Below are positions 20,730 to 33,082 of a DNA stretch of 64,000 nt, piece after piece (position 1 is the stretch's first letter; each line of letters starts with the position of its first letter). The stretch comes from Ornithodoros turicata (lineage: Eukaryota > Arthropoda > Arachnida > Ixodida > Argasidae), in assembly GCF_037126465.1 (NCBI RefSeq), contig NW_026999357.1, positions 62,001 to 126,000 of the forward strand, in the 5' to 3' direction. The notes under the pieces were generated by a model, which saw only the letters and a program-made list of their open reading frames with translations, was not told the DNA's origin and did no database searches. Both the position numbers and the translations under genes were made by a program.

Positions 20730-23700
20730 ATGCCTTTCATAAATTGGAGCGAAGCCACGCCAGAGGAACTTTCACAACTACGAGTGGAATTCATTCGGGA
20801 CGAATTGGAACGTCGCAGCTTGGAAACCACCGGGAGTAAGGAAGAAGTAATCCAACGGCTCACCGCCGCTATTACGGCCGACCGCGAAGCTGCCTCAGAC
20901 AACACCGATCCTCCACCAACGCAATTGCCGCCCGGATTTCAGAACGGTGTCCCTGACAGAACAGCAGGATCGTCCAGCGAAAGCACGAGATTGCAGCAGA
21001 TGCAAGCCCTCCTAGAACAAAGCATTGCCCTTCTGTCAGTGGCAAGCAGCCAGCAACGGGGACTACAGGTGACAACGTTGCCGGATTTATCGACCTCCAT
21101 CGCTGTATTTTCTGGCGACAAGGGCACTAGCGTTTCGGCATGGATCCACGACCTTGAAAGAACACAGCAACTCGCGCAGTGGGACGATGCCACACTTCAC
21201 GCCATTGGCATCAGTAAATTGAAAGGTACGGCAGCTAACGGGCATGCCATAAATGGGTCCAGCTGCAAAACGTGGTCAGATTGGAAATCGGCCCTCATCG
21301 CTCAGTTCAGCGAAAGCTTCTCCGTCATTGAGTGGCAGGAACGAATCCTCACACGTGCCCAGAACCATGACGAGAGCTTACAGCATTACACTTTTGCCAA
21401 GTTAAGACTTCTGAGCCAAAGTCCAGTGCCTCTTACAGAGAAGCAAATGATTGACTATGTTGTTCATGGTATTAGCGACCGTCAGATTCAAGCTGCCATT
21501 ACAGTGCAACAACCTGCGTCGCTAGCTGACCTTCTAAAGACCGCTGGTGACCTCGATCGAAACGTCAGCCACATACCTCCTCGCAAAAGGGACAGCTTAG
21601 ATGCACTAGCTTCAGAAACAGACAAAGAAGCTTCAACCAAGCCCCAAGCTCCGCCATCATCAGCCCACAAACCTAAGCAGAACTCTCAAAAACCACCTGT
21701 CCGTATATCAGCCCTGCCTCAGCAAGAACAAGCAACCAGATATCTAGCCATTGGTGCCAAGCATGGTGCACCTGCCTATCGGCCAGGACAGAAGTTAGAG
21801 GATGCTGTCTGCTACAATTGCCGTCAGACTGGACATCTCGCATCTCGTTGCCCAGAGCCACGACCACAGCGTACCTCCACACAGAGCTCATCTAAAGTGA
21901 CCCCAGGTGTGACACCTAGCCTGTCGTGTCGCGCGTCTTCCCCAGACTACGCTGATGGATCCAAGGTCCAGTGCTCAGTGGTACAAGCTCATGTTTCGGG
22001 ACTCGGTAACATTGACGCCTTCCCAGACAGCGGGTCAAAAGTTACAGTCCTCTCCTCTGAGATTGTGAAGTCTACACAGATTTTACCCTGGACCAAAGCT
22101 CCCCTGCTTGTTGTGGGCGGAGGTGTCGTAACACCAGCCGGGGCACTATGTGCTCGTATTTCTGTTGGAGACATCTCTGGTGTAGTAGAGGCTGCAGTCA
22201 TAGTCAACAACACCCTGCCTCTAATTCTAGGTGAAGACTGGCTTGAAGCCGCCCACGCTGAACTTCACGTAAAGCCTCCCAGGCCAACCGAGCTCCACGT
22301 GCCCGAGCGCAGGATTACGATTCAGTGTAAAGAAAAGATCATGCCAAGGATGTCAAACGCCGTCTTGCTTTTAGGGTCCGCATTGTCAAAGTGTGTCAGC
22401 CCACCATGTCTTGCGGATTCTCTTCAGACTGAACTTCTGCCCTCAGACGCCCAACCGCCTTGGTCTGTCCTTGAAGTGACTGACATCAAGCCTTACTGTA
22501 TGCTTCAGGTCTCGTGCACAACATTAAGTGACTCCACTTCACTCAGCAACGGGACTTTACCATGTTCTGTGGAGCCTCTCCTCCAAAACGTTGCATTAGG
22601 CCCGCAACTCTCTCCAGAAGAGAAACAACAAGTTGTAAGGGTTCTGCGGTGCCATAAGGACCTCTTCTCTACTGACTCCCAAGACCTGGGACTCTATGAA
22701 GGTGTAGAGCATGAAATTAACCTCATCCCTGGGAGTACACCATACAGCCACCAGCCATATCGTTACACGCTTGATGACAGACAGTTCATTGAGTCGCAAG
22801 TCAGTGAACTCATCGAAAAGAACATCGTTGTGCCGTCTTCGAGTCCATGGGCCTTTCCTGTGGTTGTCGTGTCGCGAAACAATAAGAAACGTTTATGTGT
22901 GAACTACATCCCTCTCAACAGAATGACAGAGACTGTCGTCCAACCCCTGCCCAGGGCTGATGACATAATGGATGGCATTGGAGGCTGTTCTATCTTCGCT
23001 GCCCTTGATTTGAGGTTTGCCTATTGGCAGATTCGTGTCCGTGCTTGTGACCAGCCAAAAACATCATTCGTGACTCACTCCGGCACCTATCAATGGACAC
23101 GAATGCCCTTTGGGCTCAAAAATGCCCCAGCAACATTCCAGAAAGCCATGAATGACATTTTTTCTCAGCTCAAACTTCGGCACCCTAAGTGTGGCGTCCG
23201 AACTTACCTTGATGACATCTTGCTCTTCGCCACTACTTTTACAGAGTTTGTTGAACTTTTGGACGAAGTTCTTGGCCTGCTACAGACCAGTGGGTTGAAG
23301 GTGTCTCTGGACAAATGCCGATTCGGCATGGAATCGATCAAGTTCCTTGGATTTGTTTTGTCTCGTTCAGGCAAACAACCTGACCCACAAAAGGTAGAAG
23401 CCTTGCTCAAGATTCCTAAACCAACTACGCCGAAGGAACTATGGTCTTGGCTCCAAGCAGAAAATTTTTATCGCCGATTTATTCGTGACTTTTCGAAAAC
23501 TGCTGCCCCTCTGCAAGCCCTAGTCCGCACAGGAAATTTCGAGTGGACACCTGAATGCGAGTCGTCATTCGAAGCCCTTCGCACAGCACTGACGTCTCCA
23601 CCTTTACTTGGACACTTCCGACAATCAGCCGCCACTACAGTCGCAACTGACGCATCCGCCGTCGCCATTGGAGCAGTCCTGTCCCAGACCCAAGACACAA

Positions 23701-24281
23701 GAGAGGTTGTCATTGAGTATGCAAGCCGCGCATTGACAACGGAGGAAAAGAAACAACACAGTAACGTGTGGGAGGCTATCGGCGTCCATTGGGCGGTTAC
23801 GATAAAATTTCGTCACTACCTCATGGGTCACAAATTCCGCCTACTGACTGACAATTGGACGGTAGCTTGTCTGACAACCAACAACAAACCATCTCGCAGA
23901 TTCAACACAATTCTTCTTGATCTGACAGAATTCGAATTTACCGTCGCGCATCGCCCTGGTCGTCACAATACAGTTCCTGACATGCTTTCTCGCCTGTCTT
24001 GTGCCATCGTGTCGCCGACCACCACACTATCGCTCATGCAGCGTGCAGATGACCAGTGTTGTGACATTCGACGCAATCTCGCCACTGACGATCGTCTTCA
24101 ACAAGACTTCGTTGTCATTGACGACATCCTGTATCGTCGTTCCCTCTCTGGCAACAATGCTATTGTCGTCCCTGCGAAAGCCCGTCAAGCAGTCCTTGAA
24201 CTTGTGCACGATGGGAGTGGACATATGGCAGTGCTCGTACCTTGGCCAAAGTTCGCGAACGATACTGGTGGGCCCAGCTAG
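20730..24281 (+). pseudogene. Ty3-type Gag-Pol, continuous up to a frameshift in integrase
   Basis: The best start is the ATG at 20730 (MPFINWSEATPEE); the frame is open somewhat further upstream. Domains by residue from that Met: a SAP-like helical segment (1-50), Gag capsid region (about 120-300), zinc knuckle CYNCRQTGHLASRC (about 361-374), aspartic protease with active-site DSG (D about 433), reverse transcriptase (about 650-910) with YLDD at 826-829, RNase H with VATDAS (D about 974) and LLTDN, then the start of the integrase zinc finger (HDGSGHM). The reading frame is lost near 24224-24245, just after that motif; the rest of the integrase continues in another frame. Gag and Pol share one frame with no stop between them, unlike elements that use a programmed shift there. 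It is flanked by nearly identical LTRs, so it inserted recently, but this copy cannot make a complete integrase unless the break is a sequencing error. Confidence 0.93.
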
Positions 24282-25453
24282 CATCATCTGTGTCAACGTA
24301 CGTAACAGCGTGCCAAACCTGCCAACAAAACAATCGCGCCACGACCAAGTCAGTTGGCAAAATGTGTTCTATGCCAGTGAGCGACACTCCTTTCAGTATC
24401 TTGGCACTCGACCTTGTCACAATGCCACCAACACAGACCTACAAGTATATTTTAAATGTTATTGATTTCGCAACACGGTACATTGTGCCTGCAGCTGTCA
24501 CGTCGACATCAACCAAAGAAGTCATCAGTCATCTCCAGTCCATCTTCTACCGCTTTGGCTGCCCCGACCACATCCTTTCTGACCATGCCGCAGGATTTCA
24601 GTCACATCAGTACCAACAGTTCCTAAGCCTACACGGTGTTCAGGCTCACTATTCTGTAGCATACCGCGCTGCCAGCAATGGTATGGTGGAACGTAGCAAC
24701 GGAACTCTTGTAGCCGCGCTGCGCAAGGCATGTAGTGACCAACCAGATCAGTGGCCCAAGAAGCTCTTTGAAGTCGCGTTGGCTATTAATACATCCTACA
24801 ATGCTAGTTCTCAGTTTTCCCCCTTTCATCTTCTCTTTGGTTACCTCCCAAAGCTTCCGCGACAAAAACACCGCCCGTATAGTCAGACAACATTGCAAGA
24901 GCGCATCCTGAACATGGTTGAAAATCGTTCCCAACAGCCCACAACAGCGAAAATGCGCAAGCAGCCAGGAAAAGGCTGTATGATACCACGCATCGCAACC
25001 ACAACTTCGAACCGGGCCAAGTGGTCTGGGTGCGCCGCCAGGAACCTGTGCTTCACGGAGCGGAAAAACTAGCACCAAGGTTTAAGGGCCCATATCTAAT
25101 CACCGAGCAAAAGACGCCAGTCACGTTTGTAGTTCAGCGAATAACTGGCACCTCCCAACCCCTCCCAACGTGATCAACGAACTGTTCACGCATCTCAACT
25201 AAAGCCATTTGTGCCCCCATACGTGGCACCATATCTGGTGGATGCTGATACTCAAACCCCAACAGCATCACCCGTATTGGAAGAATCAACACCGCAGGTC
25301 TCCACCTTACCAGCTGCTGAGCCAGTTGAAGATACACCCACAACAGGACAACCCACCGACAGCTTCCCTACAGAGGAATCCACAAGCCAACGTCCACAGC
25401 GCCAGCGTCGGCCACCTCGACACCTGATGGACTATGCTGTAGAGACTCTGTAG
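24242..25453 (+). pseudogene. Ty3-type integrase core and C-terminal tail, frameshifted
   Basis: After the shift, VRERYWWAQL and the CQTCQQ half of the zinc finger lead to the catalytic core: Asp in LALDLVT (24410), Asp in ILSDHAAGF (24581) and Glu in NGMVERSNG (24689). The last two are 35 residues apart, as in DDE integrases. Near 24950-24975 the frame changes again, and the C-terminal GPY-like segment (APRFKGPYLITEQ, about 25070-25110) is in a third frame. A further change near 25150 returns to the frame ending at 25453, a Pro/Thr/Ser-rich tail with RQRRPPRHLMDY. Three small indels in an otherwise young element suggest either very recent decay or uncorrected long-read errors. Confidence 0.88.
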
Positions 25454-25483
25454 TTTTTTTACTGTCAACAAGGAATATATCGT

Positions 25484-25499
25484 CAAAAAGGGGGTGGGA
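25484..25499 (+). other. Polypurine tract
   Basis: AAAAAGGGGGTGGGA lies immediately upstream of the 3' LTR, the expected site for plus-strand priming during reverse transcription. Confidence 0.8.
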
Positions 25500-25693
25500 T
25501 GTGAGATAACTGCCGGTAACCGGCGCCCTCTATGTCACATGCTTTTGTATCGCTCTGACGAGCCTTTGTTTGCTCTCTTCGATGTCGCACGCCGAGCCGA
25601 TCGGGTGTGCATCTCATGTGTTGCAGTATATGTTACCCAAATAAAGCCGTATTCCTAACGTTCCTACCTCGGCCCGTCCCTAACCCTCTCACA
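25500..25693 (+). repeat. 3' LTR of Ty3-type retrotransposon
   Basis: 194 bp, TGTGAGATAA to CCCTCTCACA, differing from the 5' LTR at two positions (TTTCTTTG versus TTTGTTTG, and CTTGGATG versus CTTCGATG). The sequence resumes the satellite directly with GTACACGCTTC, so a single monomer was interrupted and its GTAC duplicated. Confidence 0.97.
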
Positions 25694-28600
25694 GTACACG
25701 CTTCTAGGAATCGAACTCGTGCCAGAAGCACAATGGAGCAATGTAATCCGGACTACTCTTTCCTGCTTTGGTGCCACTGGTATCATCCGCATACTGCAGA
25801 TCACTAAAGGGTAGTACACGCTTCTAGGAATCGAACTCGTGCCAGAAGCACAATGGAGCAATGTAATCCGGACTACTCTTTCCTGCTGTGGTGCCACTGG
25901 TATCACCGCATACTGCAGATCACTAAAGGGTAGTACACGCTTCTAGGAATCGAACTCGTGCCAGAAGCACAATGGAGCAATGTAATCCGGACTACTCTTT
26001 CCTGCTGTGGTGCCACTGGTATCACCGCATACTGCAGATCACTAAAGGGTAGTACACGCTTCTAGGAATCGAACTCGTGCCAGAAGCACAATGGAGCAAT
26101 GTAATCCGGATTACTCTTTCCTACTTTGGTGCCACTGGTATCATCCGCATACCGCAGATTACTAAAGGGTAGTACACGCTTCTAGGAATCGAACTCGTGC
26201 CAGAAGCACAATGGAGCAATGTAATCCGGACTACTCTCTCCTGCTTTGGTGCCACTGGTATCATCCGCATACTGCAGATCACTAAAGGGTAGTATACGCT
26301 TCTAGGAATCGAACTCGTGCCAGAAGCACAATGGAGCAATGTAATCCGGACTACTCTTTCCTGCTGTGGTGCCACTGGTATCATCCGCATACTGCAGATC
26401 ACTAAAGGGTAGTACACGCTTCTAGGAATCGAACTCGTGCCAGAAGCACAATGGAGCAATGTAATCCGGACTACTCTTTCCTGCTGTGGTGCCACTGGTA
26501 TCATCCGCATACTGCAGATCACTAAAGGGTAGTACACGCTTCTAGGAATCGAACTCGTGCCAGAAGCACAATGGAGCAATGTAATCCGGACTACTCTTTC
26601 CTGCTGTGGTGCCACTGGTATCATCCGCATACTGCAGATCACTAAAGGGTAGTACACGCTTCTAGGAATCGAACTCGTGCCAGAAGCACAATGGAGCAAT
26701 GTAATCCGGACTACTCTTTCCTGCTGTGGTGCCACTGGTATCATCCGCATACTGCAGATCACTAAAGGGTAGTACACGCTTCTAGGAATCGAACTCGTGC
26801 CAGAAGCACAATGGAGCAATGTAATCCGGATTACTCTTTCCTACTTTGGTGCCACTGGTATCATCCGCATAACGCAGATTACTAAAGGGTAGTACACGCT
26901 TCTAGGAATCGAACTCGTGCCAGAAGCACAATGGAGCAATGTAATCCGGACTACTCTTTCCTACTTTGGTGCCACTGGTATCATCCGCATAACGCAGATT
27001 ACTAAAGGGTAGTACACGCTTCTAGGAATCGAACTCGTGCCAGAAGCACAATGGAGCAATGTAATCCGGACTACTCTTTCCTGCTGTGGTGCCACTGGTA
27101 TCATCCGCATACTGCAGATCACTAAAGGGTAGTACACGCTTCTAGGAATCGAACTCGTGCCAGAAGCACAATGGAGCAATGTAATCCGGACTACTCTTTC
27201 CTGCTGTGGTGCCACTGGTATCATCCGCATACTGCAGATCACTAAAGGGTAGTACACGCTTCTAGGAATCGAACTCGTGCCAGAAGCACAATGGAGCAAT
27301 GTAATCCGGACTACTCTTTCCTGCTGTGGTGCTACTGGTATCATCCGCATACTGCAGATCACTAAAGGGTAGTACACGCTTCTAGGAATCGAACTCGTGC
27401 CAGAAGCACAATGGAGCAATGTAATCGGGACTACTCTTTCCTGCTGTGGTGCCACTGGTATCATCCGCATACTGCAGATCACTAAAGGGTAGTACACGCT
27501 TCTAGGAATCGAACTCGTGCCAGAAGCACAATGGAGCAATGTAATCCGGACTACTCTTTCCTGCTGTGGTGCCACTGGTATCATCCGCATACTGCAGATC
27601 ACTAAAGGGTAGTACACGCTTCTAGGAATCGAACTCGTGCCAGAAGCACAATGGAGCAATGTAATCCGGACTACTCTTTCCTGCTGTGGTGCCACTGGTA
27701 TCATCCGCATACTGCAGATCACTAAAGGGTAGTACACGCTTCTAGGAATCGAACTCGTGCCAGAAGCACAATGGAGCAATGTAATCCGGACTACTCTTTC
27801 CTGCTGTGGTGCCACTGGTATCATCCGCATACTGCAGATCACTAAAGGGTAGTACACGCTTCTAGGAATCGAACTCGTGCCAGAAGCACAATGGAGCAAT
27901 GTAATCCGGACTACTCTTTCCTGCTGTGGTGCCACTGGTATCATCCGCATACTGCAGATCACTAAAGGGTAGTACACGCTTCTAGGAATCGAACTCGTGC
28001 CAGAAGCACAATGGAGCAATGTAATCCGGACTACTCTTTCCTGCTGTGGTGCCACTGGTATCATCCGCATACTGCAGATCACTAAAGGGTAGTACACGCT
28101 TCTAGGAATCGAACTCGTGCCAGAAGCACAATGGAGCAATGTAATCCGGACTACTCTTTCCTGCTGTGGTGCCACTGGTATCATCCGCATACTGCAGATC
28201 ACTAAAGGGTAGTACACGCTTCTAGGAATCGAACTCGTGCCAGAAGCACAATGGAGCAATGTAATCCGGACTACTCTTTCCTGCTGTGGTGCCACTGGTA
28301 TCATCCGCATACTGCAGATCACTAAAGGGTAGTACACGCTTCTAGGAATCGAACTCGTGCCAGAAGCACAATGGAGCAATGTAATCCGGACTACTCTTTC
28401 CTGCTGTGGTGCCACTGGTATCATCCGCATACTGCAGATCACTAAAGGGTAGTACACGCTTCTAGGAATCGAACTCGTGCCAGAAGCACAATGGAGCAAT
28501 GTAATCCGGACTACTCTTTCCTGCTGTGGTGCCACTGGTATCATCCGCATACTGCAGATCACTAAAGGGTAGTACACGCTTCTAGGAATCGAACTCGTGC

Positions 28601-29640
28601 CAGAAGCACAATGGAGCAGTGTAATCCGGACTACTCTTTCCTGCTGTGGTGCCACTGGTATCATCCGCATACTGCAGATCACTAAAGGGTAGTACACGCT
28701 TCTAGGAATCGAACTCGTGCCAGAAGCACAATGGAGCAGTGTAATCCGGACTACTCTTTCCTGCTGTGGTGCCACTGGTATCATCCGCATACTGCAGATC
28801 ACTAAAGGGTAGTACACGCTTCTAGGAATCGAACTCGTGCCAGAAGCACAATGGAGCAATGTAATCCGGACTACTCTTTCCTGCTGTGGTGCCACTGGTA
28901 TCATCCGCATACTGCAGATCACTAAAGGGTAGTATACGCTTCTAGGAATCGAACTCGTGCCAGAAGCACAATGGAGCAATGTAATCCGGACTACTCTTTC
29001 CTGCTGTGGTGCCACTGGTATCACCGCATACTGCAGATCACTAAAGGGTAGTACACGCTTCTAGGAATCGAACTCGTGCCAGAAGCACAATGGAGCAATG
29101 TAATCCGGATTACTCTTTCCTACTTTGGTGCCACTGGTATCATCCGCATAACGCAGATCACTAAAGGGTAGTACACGCTTCTAGGAATCGAACTCGTGCC
29201 AGAAGCACAATGGAGCAATGTAATCCGGATTACTCTTTCCTACTTTGGTGCCACTGGTATCATCCGCATAACGCAGATTACTAAAGGGTAGTACACGCTT
29301 CTAGGAATCGAACTCGTGCCAGAAGCACAATGGAGCAATGTAATCCGGACTACTCTTTCCTGCTTTGGTGCCACTGGTATCATCCGCATACTGCAGATCA
29401 CTAAAGGGTAGTACACGCTTCTAGGAATCGAACTCGTGCCAGAAGCACAATGGAGCAATGTAATCCGGACTACTCTTTCCTGCTTTGGTGCCACTGGTAT
29501 CATCCGCATACTGCAGATCACTAAAGGGTAGTACACGCTTCTAGGAATCGAACTCGTGCCAGAAGCACAATGGAGAAATGTAATCCGGATTACTCTTTCC
29601 TGCTTTGGTGCCACTGGAACGACCAGCATATTGCAGATAC
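25694..29640. repeat. 120-bp satellite array, right block (about 33 monomers)
   Basis: Same monomer as 18093-20392, but most units carry CTGCTGTGG rather than CTGCTTTGG or CTGCTCTGG. Units between about 27,000 and 29,000 are almost identical, which indicates recent amplification. A minority type (TTACTCTTTCCTACTTTGG with CATAACGCAGATTAC) occurs near 26100, 26820-27000 and 29100-29280. A 2-base deletion (GGTATCACCGCAT) marks several edge units. One minus-strand frame remains open through 17 monomers (26961-29024, 687 codons) simply because 120 bp is 40 codons. I see no start, splice or promoter context for a protein. Confidence 0.97.
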
Positions 29641-29810
29641 GACAGGATTTCACGAATTCCGGACGATTCACACGATTTCAGGAATGCAATTAAATCTCTC
29701 CCAGAAGCACAATAGAGTAATGTAATATGGATTACTGTTTACTGATTTGGTGCCAGTGGTATCACCGGAATATTTCCGATCAAAGGGGCGGTGCACACGC
29801 TTTTATGGAT
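29641..29810. repeat. Degenerate edge monomer of the satellite
   Basis: After a short non-satellite stretch (29640-29695), CCAGAAGCACAATAGAGTAA and GATTTGGTGCCAGTGGTATC, at 29700-29775, match a monomer with many changes. Decayed units at the border are usual for satellites maintained by unequal exchange. Confidence 0.75.
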
Positions 29811-30439
29811 GGTTCGGTTAAAGGTCTGGTTCGAGGTTGCTGGTTAGGTTCATGTTCGTATTCAGCGCAACCAAAATAACGGTTTGAACTCGTATTAATC
29901 GGATCGAACCGGATTACGTGTGCTATGCTAATCAGTGTACCACGTGAAAGGTAACACAAGGTTGTCCCTCGTTCTCTTACACGCTAGCCTCTACACTTCA
30001 TAGGTACAAAGAATGATGCAGTTCATAGGAGATCATCCTTTACTGAACCGAAAAGTGCTGGGAAGAGGCGTACAGGATACAATTGAACTCCACTGCAAAA
30101 AGCTATCGCCAATTTCTAAAGAAAAAAGAGAGAGAGAGAGAGAGCTCCCCTCTTCTGGTTCGGCGGTTGACGTTGTGCTGGTGTCAGAGCTCGACGTTCT
30201 GCTCCATGCTCTGGACCGCACGCCAACCTAGGGATTCGTTGTAGAAGACGGATTGTGCGTTGAACGGTTAGGATGAGGCTGCGCAAGGGGGTGAACACAT
30301 CACCGCCATCTTCTGCCACGGAGTGCCTAACCTCTCGCCCCGCAAATATAACCCGGACGTCTTTCAGGAAGAGCAAGAGATTGTCAATCGAGTATTCTTA
30401 CAGCATAAATCTTGCCCAGATTTCTGGTGCAAGATTGAT
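29811..30439. other. No gene recognised; GA microsatellite
   Basis: A (GA)n run lies at about 30127-30144. Frames 30013-30231 (plus) and 30116-30376 (minus) have no known motifs. Confidence 0.35.
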
Positions 30440-30469
30440 GTATTGATGGTGAGATAGGGATTGCACGTA

Positions 30470-30625
30470 AACACTTAGCTGACCAAGGTTGCTGGCTGCC
30501 GCTTCCAACTAGACGGGGACGAAGACAGGACTATCTCGGTGGAAACCGGGTGGTGCATAACTCGTTGAGCTAGCAGGCGTCCAATATCTCCAAAGCCAAA
30601 ATAAAGTTGTTGTTGTTGTTTTTTT
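30470..30625 (+). mobile_element. LINE 3' tail with (GTT)n
   Basis: Ends CAAAATAAAGTTGTTGTTG before a T-run. The same ending occurs at 33703. Polyadenylation-signal-like AATAAA followed by GTT repeats is typical of some arthropod non-LTR retrotransposon tails. The body is a 5'-truncated non-coding piece. Confidence 0.5.
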
Positions 30626-31924
30626 TCTGGAAGAACCTTCGTATGTCAAGTGACGCGACGACACGATGATGCCGCAATTTTCTTCATGACGCAACGAATA
30701 AAATGCATGTCTTACCCTGCAACTGAAATATGTCCGTTACGTATTTTTAAGCTCTACACATATCGGACGGAGGCTCAACTCAAACTTGAATGCGGACCGC
30801 GTATAGTTTCTCAACACTACCCGTGAGCACGAATGAGATTGGCACCCCTGGCGTATAGCCAACGTAAATACGTGCTACCTATATCTACATGGTAAAGTCA
30901 ACGTCTCTCTTACGTTGACAATCGACCATTGACCAGGTACAATTTCCACATTGATTAAGAGCTAGAATGCTGTATACAACGTTGTTCAACATCAGACAAC
31001 ATTCTCTGTTGACGGTAAGGGTAAGGGTAAGTTCACGGTATGGGTTCAGAAAGTAGTTTTGTAAGAGAATTCTCCATGTAACCTTGCACCTTAAAGAAAT
31101 TAACGCAACCGGGGAAGCTTCGTGAAAAATCGGGTATGTCTGCTTCGCCTGAGGTGTCTAACAACGTCTTTAAGCTGTAAGCCTTATTGTTTGTGCAGGC
31201 AAGCCTGAACAAAAAGACACTTGTGCTGCGACTGCGAATGACGGTCACATGTGCTTGACACTAGATGAGGATGCTGGATGACCTGGGCAACCTCTTCCAG
31301 GGGACATGCCCACGGTTCTCTCTAATCATTGTGCTTCCGTTTCAGGTAATTCTGGTTTTAGTGGAGGACATCCGTCTGGGTTAGTGCTTATACAATATCT
31401 CATCCAGATGCGAAAGGCGTTCTTGCGTGGGAAATGCTATCCCGTTCCCCAATGTCCTGCGACTGGACTTGCTTCGTGCCTCAAGACACATTGGAAGTGC
31501 CAGGCAGTCATTATTACTGCGCGAATTGTACAACACAAGATATCCCTGAAAGAAAACTAGTGAAGGAACGTGGCTACGCTTGCGATGTCCTCTGCCTTTT
31601 CTTCAAATGCGTCCTTCAAAAAAAAAAAAAAATTCGCGCAATAACAGACGTTGATTTGCATTATGCGCCACGGCTCTCGCATCACTATAGAACATAGCGC
31701 TAGAATCAGTTAGTTTACTTCTGTTTTTCATTCTAGCGACTCGGTCGACGTCTACATCGGCCCTACGTAAGTGACTGAGCTTGCACACAAAAACCATGAC
31801 TTATTTCATTACTCTGCATCTTTAACACGGAATCTTGCATGAGAAAACCTCCATCAAGGCAGAATCACATGAAACGCTCCGTGAGAACGGCGCGCAGGAT
31901 ATGCGAGGCTTCAATACGCAGGGC
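30626..31924. other. No gene recognised
   Basis: Contains a short GGTAAG tandem (about 31013-31035) and an A-run at 31619-31632. A strong acceptor (GTGCTTCCGTTTCAG, exon would start at 31346) has only a weak donor 34 nt downstream and an incompatible phase; see rejected items. Confidence 0.35.
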
Positions 31925-32226
31925 GAACAGGGTTGCCAGATGCCAAGCTGGTCTCCTGACAAAACTGATTCAGAAAATAGCCCAAATATAGCCAACTCAC
32001 GCCAACGCATAAAAGAAAAAAAAAAGAAAGAAAAGCCAAAATATCCAAAAGTTCACAAACCGGGAGAATATACACCATAAGATTGGGGGAAGCATGCAAC
32101 TTCTCCTGAATTATGGATACATAAGTTCGCTTTGAAACATGTTCAGGTAGGGTTCGGATGGCATAAAGTCTTTTCAGCAACGTCCCATGCCGCGGACTAA
32201 TACGAGACGAAACGTCTCGTATTAAA
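31925..32226 (+). repeat. Dispersed repeat R1, copy 2, ending near a perfect hairpin
   Basis: Same family and orientation as 5640-5935. About 15 bp beyond its end, TAATACGAGACG and its exact inverse CGTCTCGTATTA (32198-32224) enclose three bases, a perfect 12-bp stem. Confidence 0.6.
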
Positions 32227-33082
32227 TGTTGTTATTCTATGTTGTGTTAACTGTTAAGTCGCTGGTAAATGTTTTCTTCCGATGTTCTAAAGTGGAACAA
32301 ACAGCGTCTATAAGAACCGCAATATATGTATTGAATCAGATATGATGCACCACGTATAGCTTATAACTTCATTGCTTATGTAAATAAAGGTCACTTTCAA
32401 AGACTCCAAGCCTGAGGCACCATGATATCAAGTACAGGTCCCATATACAAGCGGCAGCTTTGCGTAAAGGTGCTCCCATGCTCGCCACATTGTGGGTTGC
32501 TAACGTGAAGCTGGGAACCTGTCCTTGAAGTTAGCAACTCGCGTTGCCGCGGACCCAGCAAATTTTAAGTTGGAGCAACCGTTTATATGCGCGCCGTAGT
32601 TACTAAACTATGTTACTAAACAGACCTGTACATGGTCAGTCTTTAATATTCCAGCAGCATTAGTTTTGGGGCGTTCAATAATCGAACATCAGCGGGCCCA
32701 AGGCACTACGTACTCTCTCCAGTTCGCACAACTTATTTAAAGTCAGCAAGTTCAGAAGAAGAATAAAGTCGCACGGGAATTGGTTCCTTTGAACTTGGAA
32801 ATTCTGATTGTACAGGAACAAAAGCTGCGTTGCAGTATCACCATCTGTGTCCGTCACAGAATTACCGAATTCTGAAAAAAGGATTCCGACTTGTGTGTCT
32901 TCGTATCGGCTCATATCTATTCTGCTGCCCATTAACGCGTCCGACCTGGAAGCGCAAAGGATCATTACTTTATTCAGTCTTGACTGACGGCAGTGCATTA
33001 ATGTGTGCCGGGACACAAATGCAGAAACGAGGGGTGACAGTCGTCGCGTGCTGTCATCCGAGCGCATGGCGTGAAACGCTGG
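32227..33082. other. No gene recognised
   Basis: Minus-strand frame 32675-33277 (200 codons) spans this region and the R2 repeat. Its N-terminal half is encoded by repeat DNA and the rest has no recognised domain, so I do not call a gene. Confidence 0.35.

Noticed and set aside
26961..29024. Long minus-strand frames over the satellite as protein-coding genes
   Set aside because: They are fully explained by a 120-bp (40-codon) repeat without a stop in one frame; no promoter, splice sites or non-repetitive coding portion.
18093..29640. Satellite monomer as a tRNA-derived repeat
   Set aside because: The minus strand has GAGTTCGATTCC, close to a B-box, but no cloverleaf or A-box at the right spacing.
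31346..31379. Candidate exon after the strong acceptor GTGCTTCCGTTTCAG
   Set aside because: The only nearby donor (GTTAGT) is weak and makes a 34-nt exon whose phase does not fit the neighbouring candidates.
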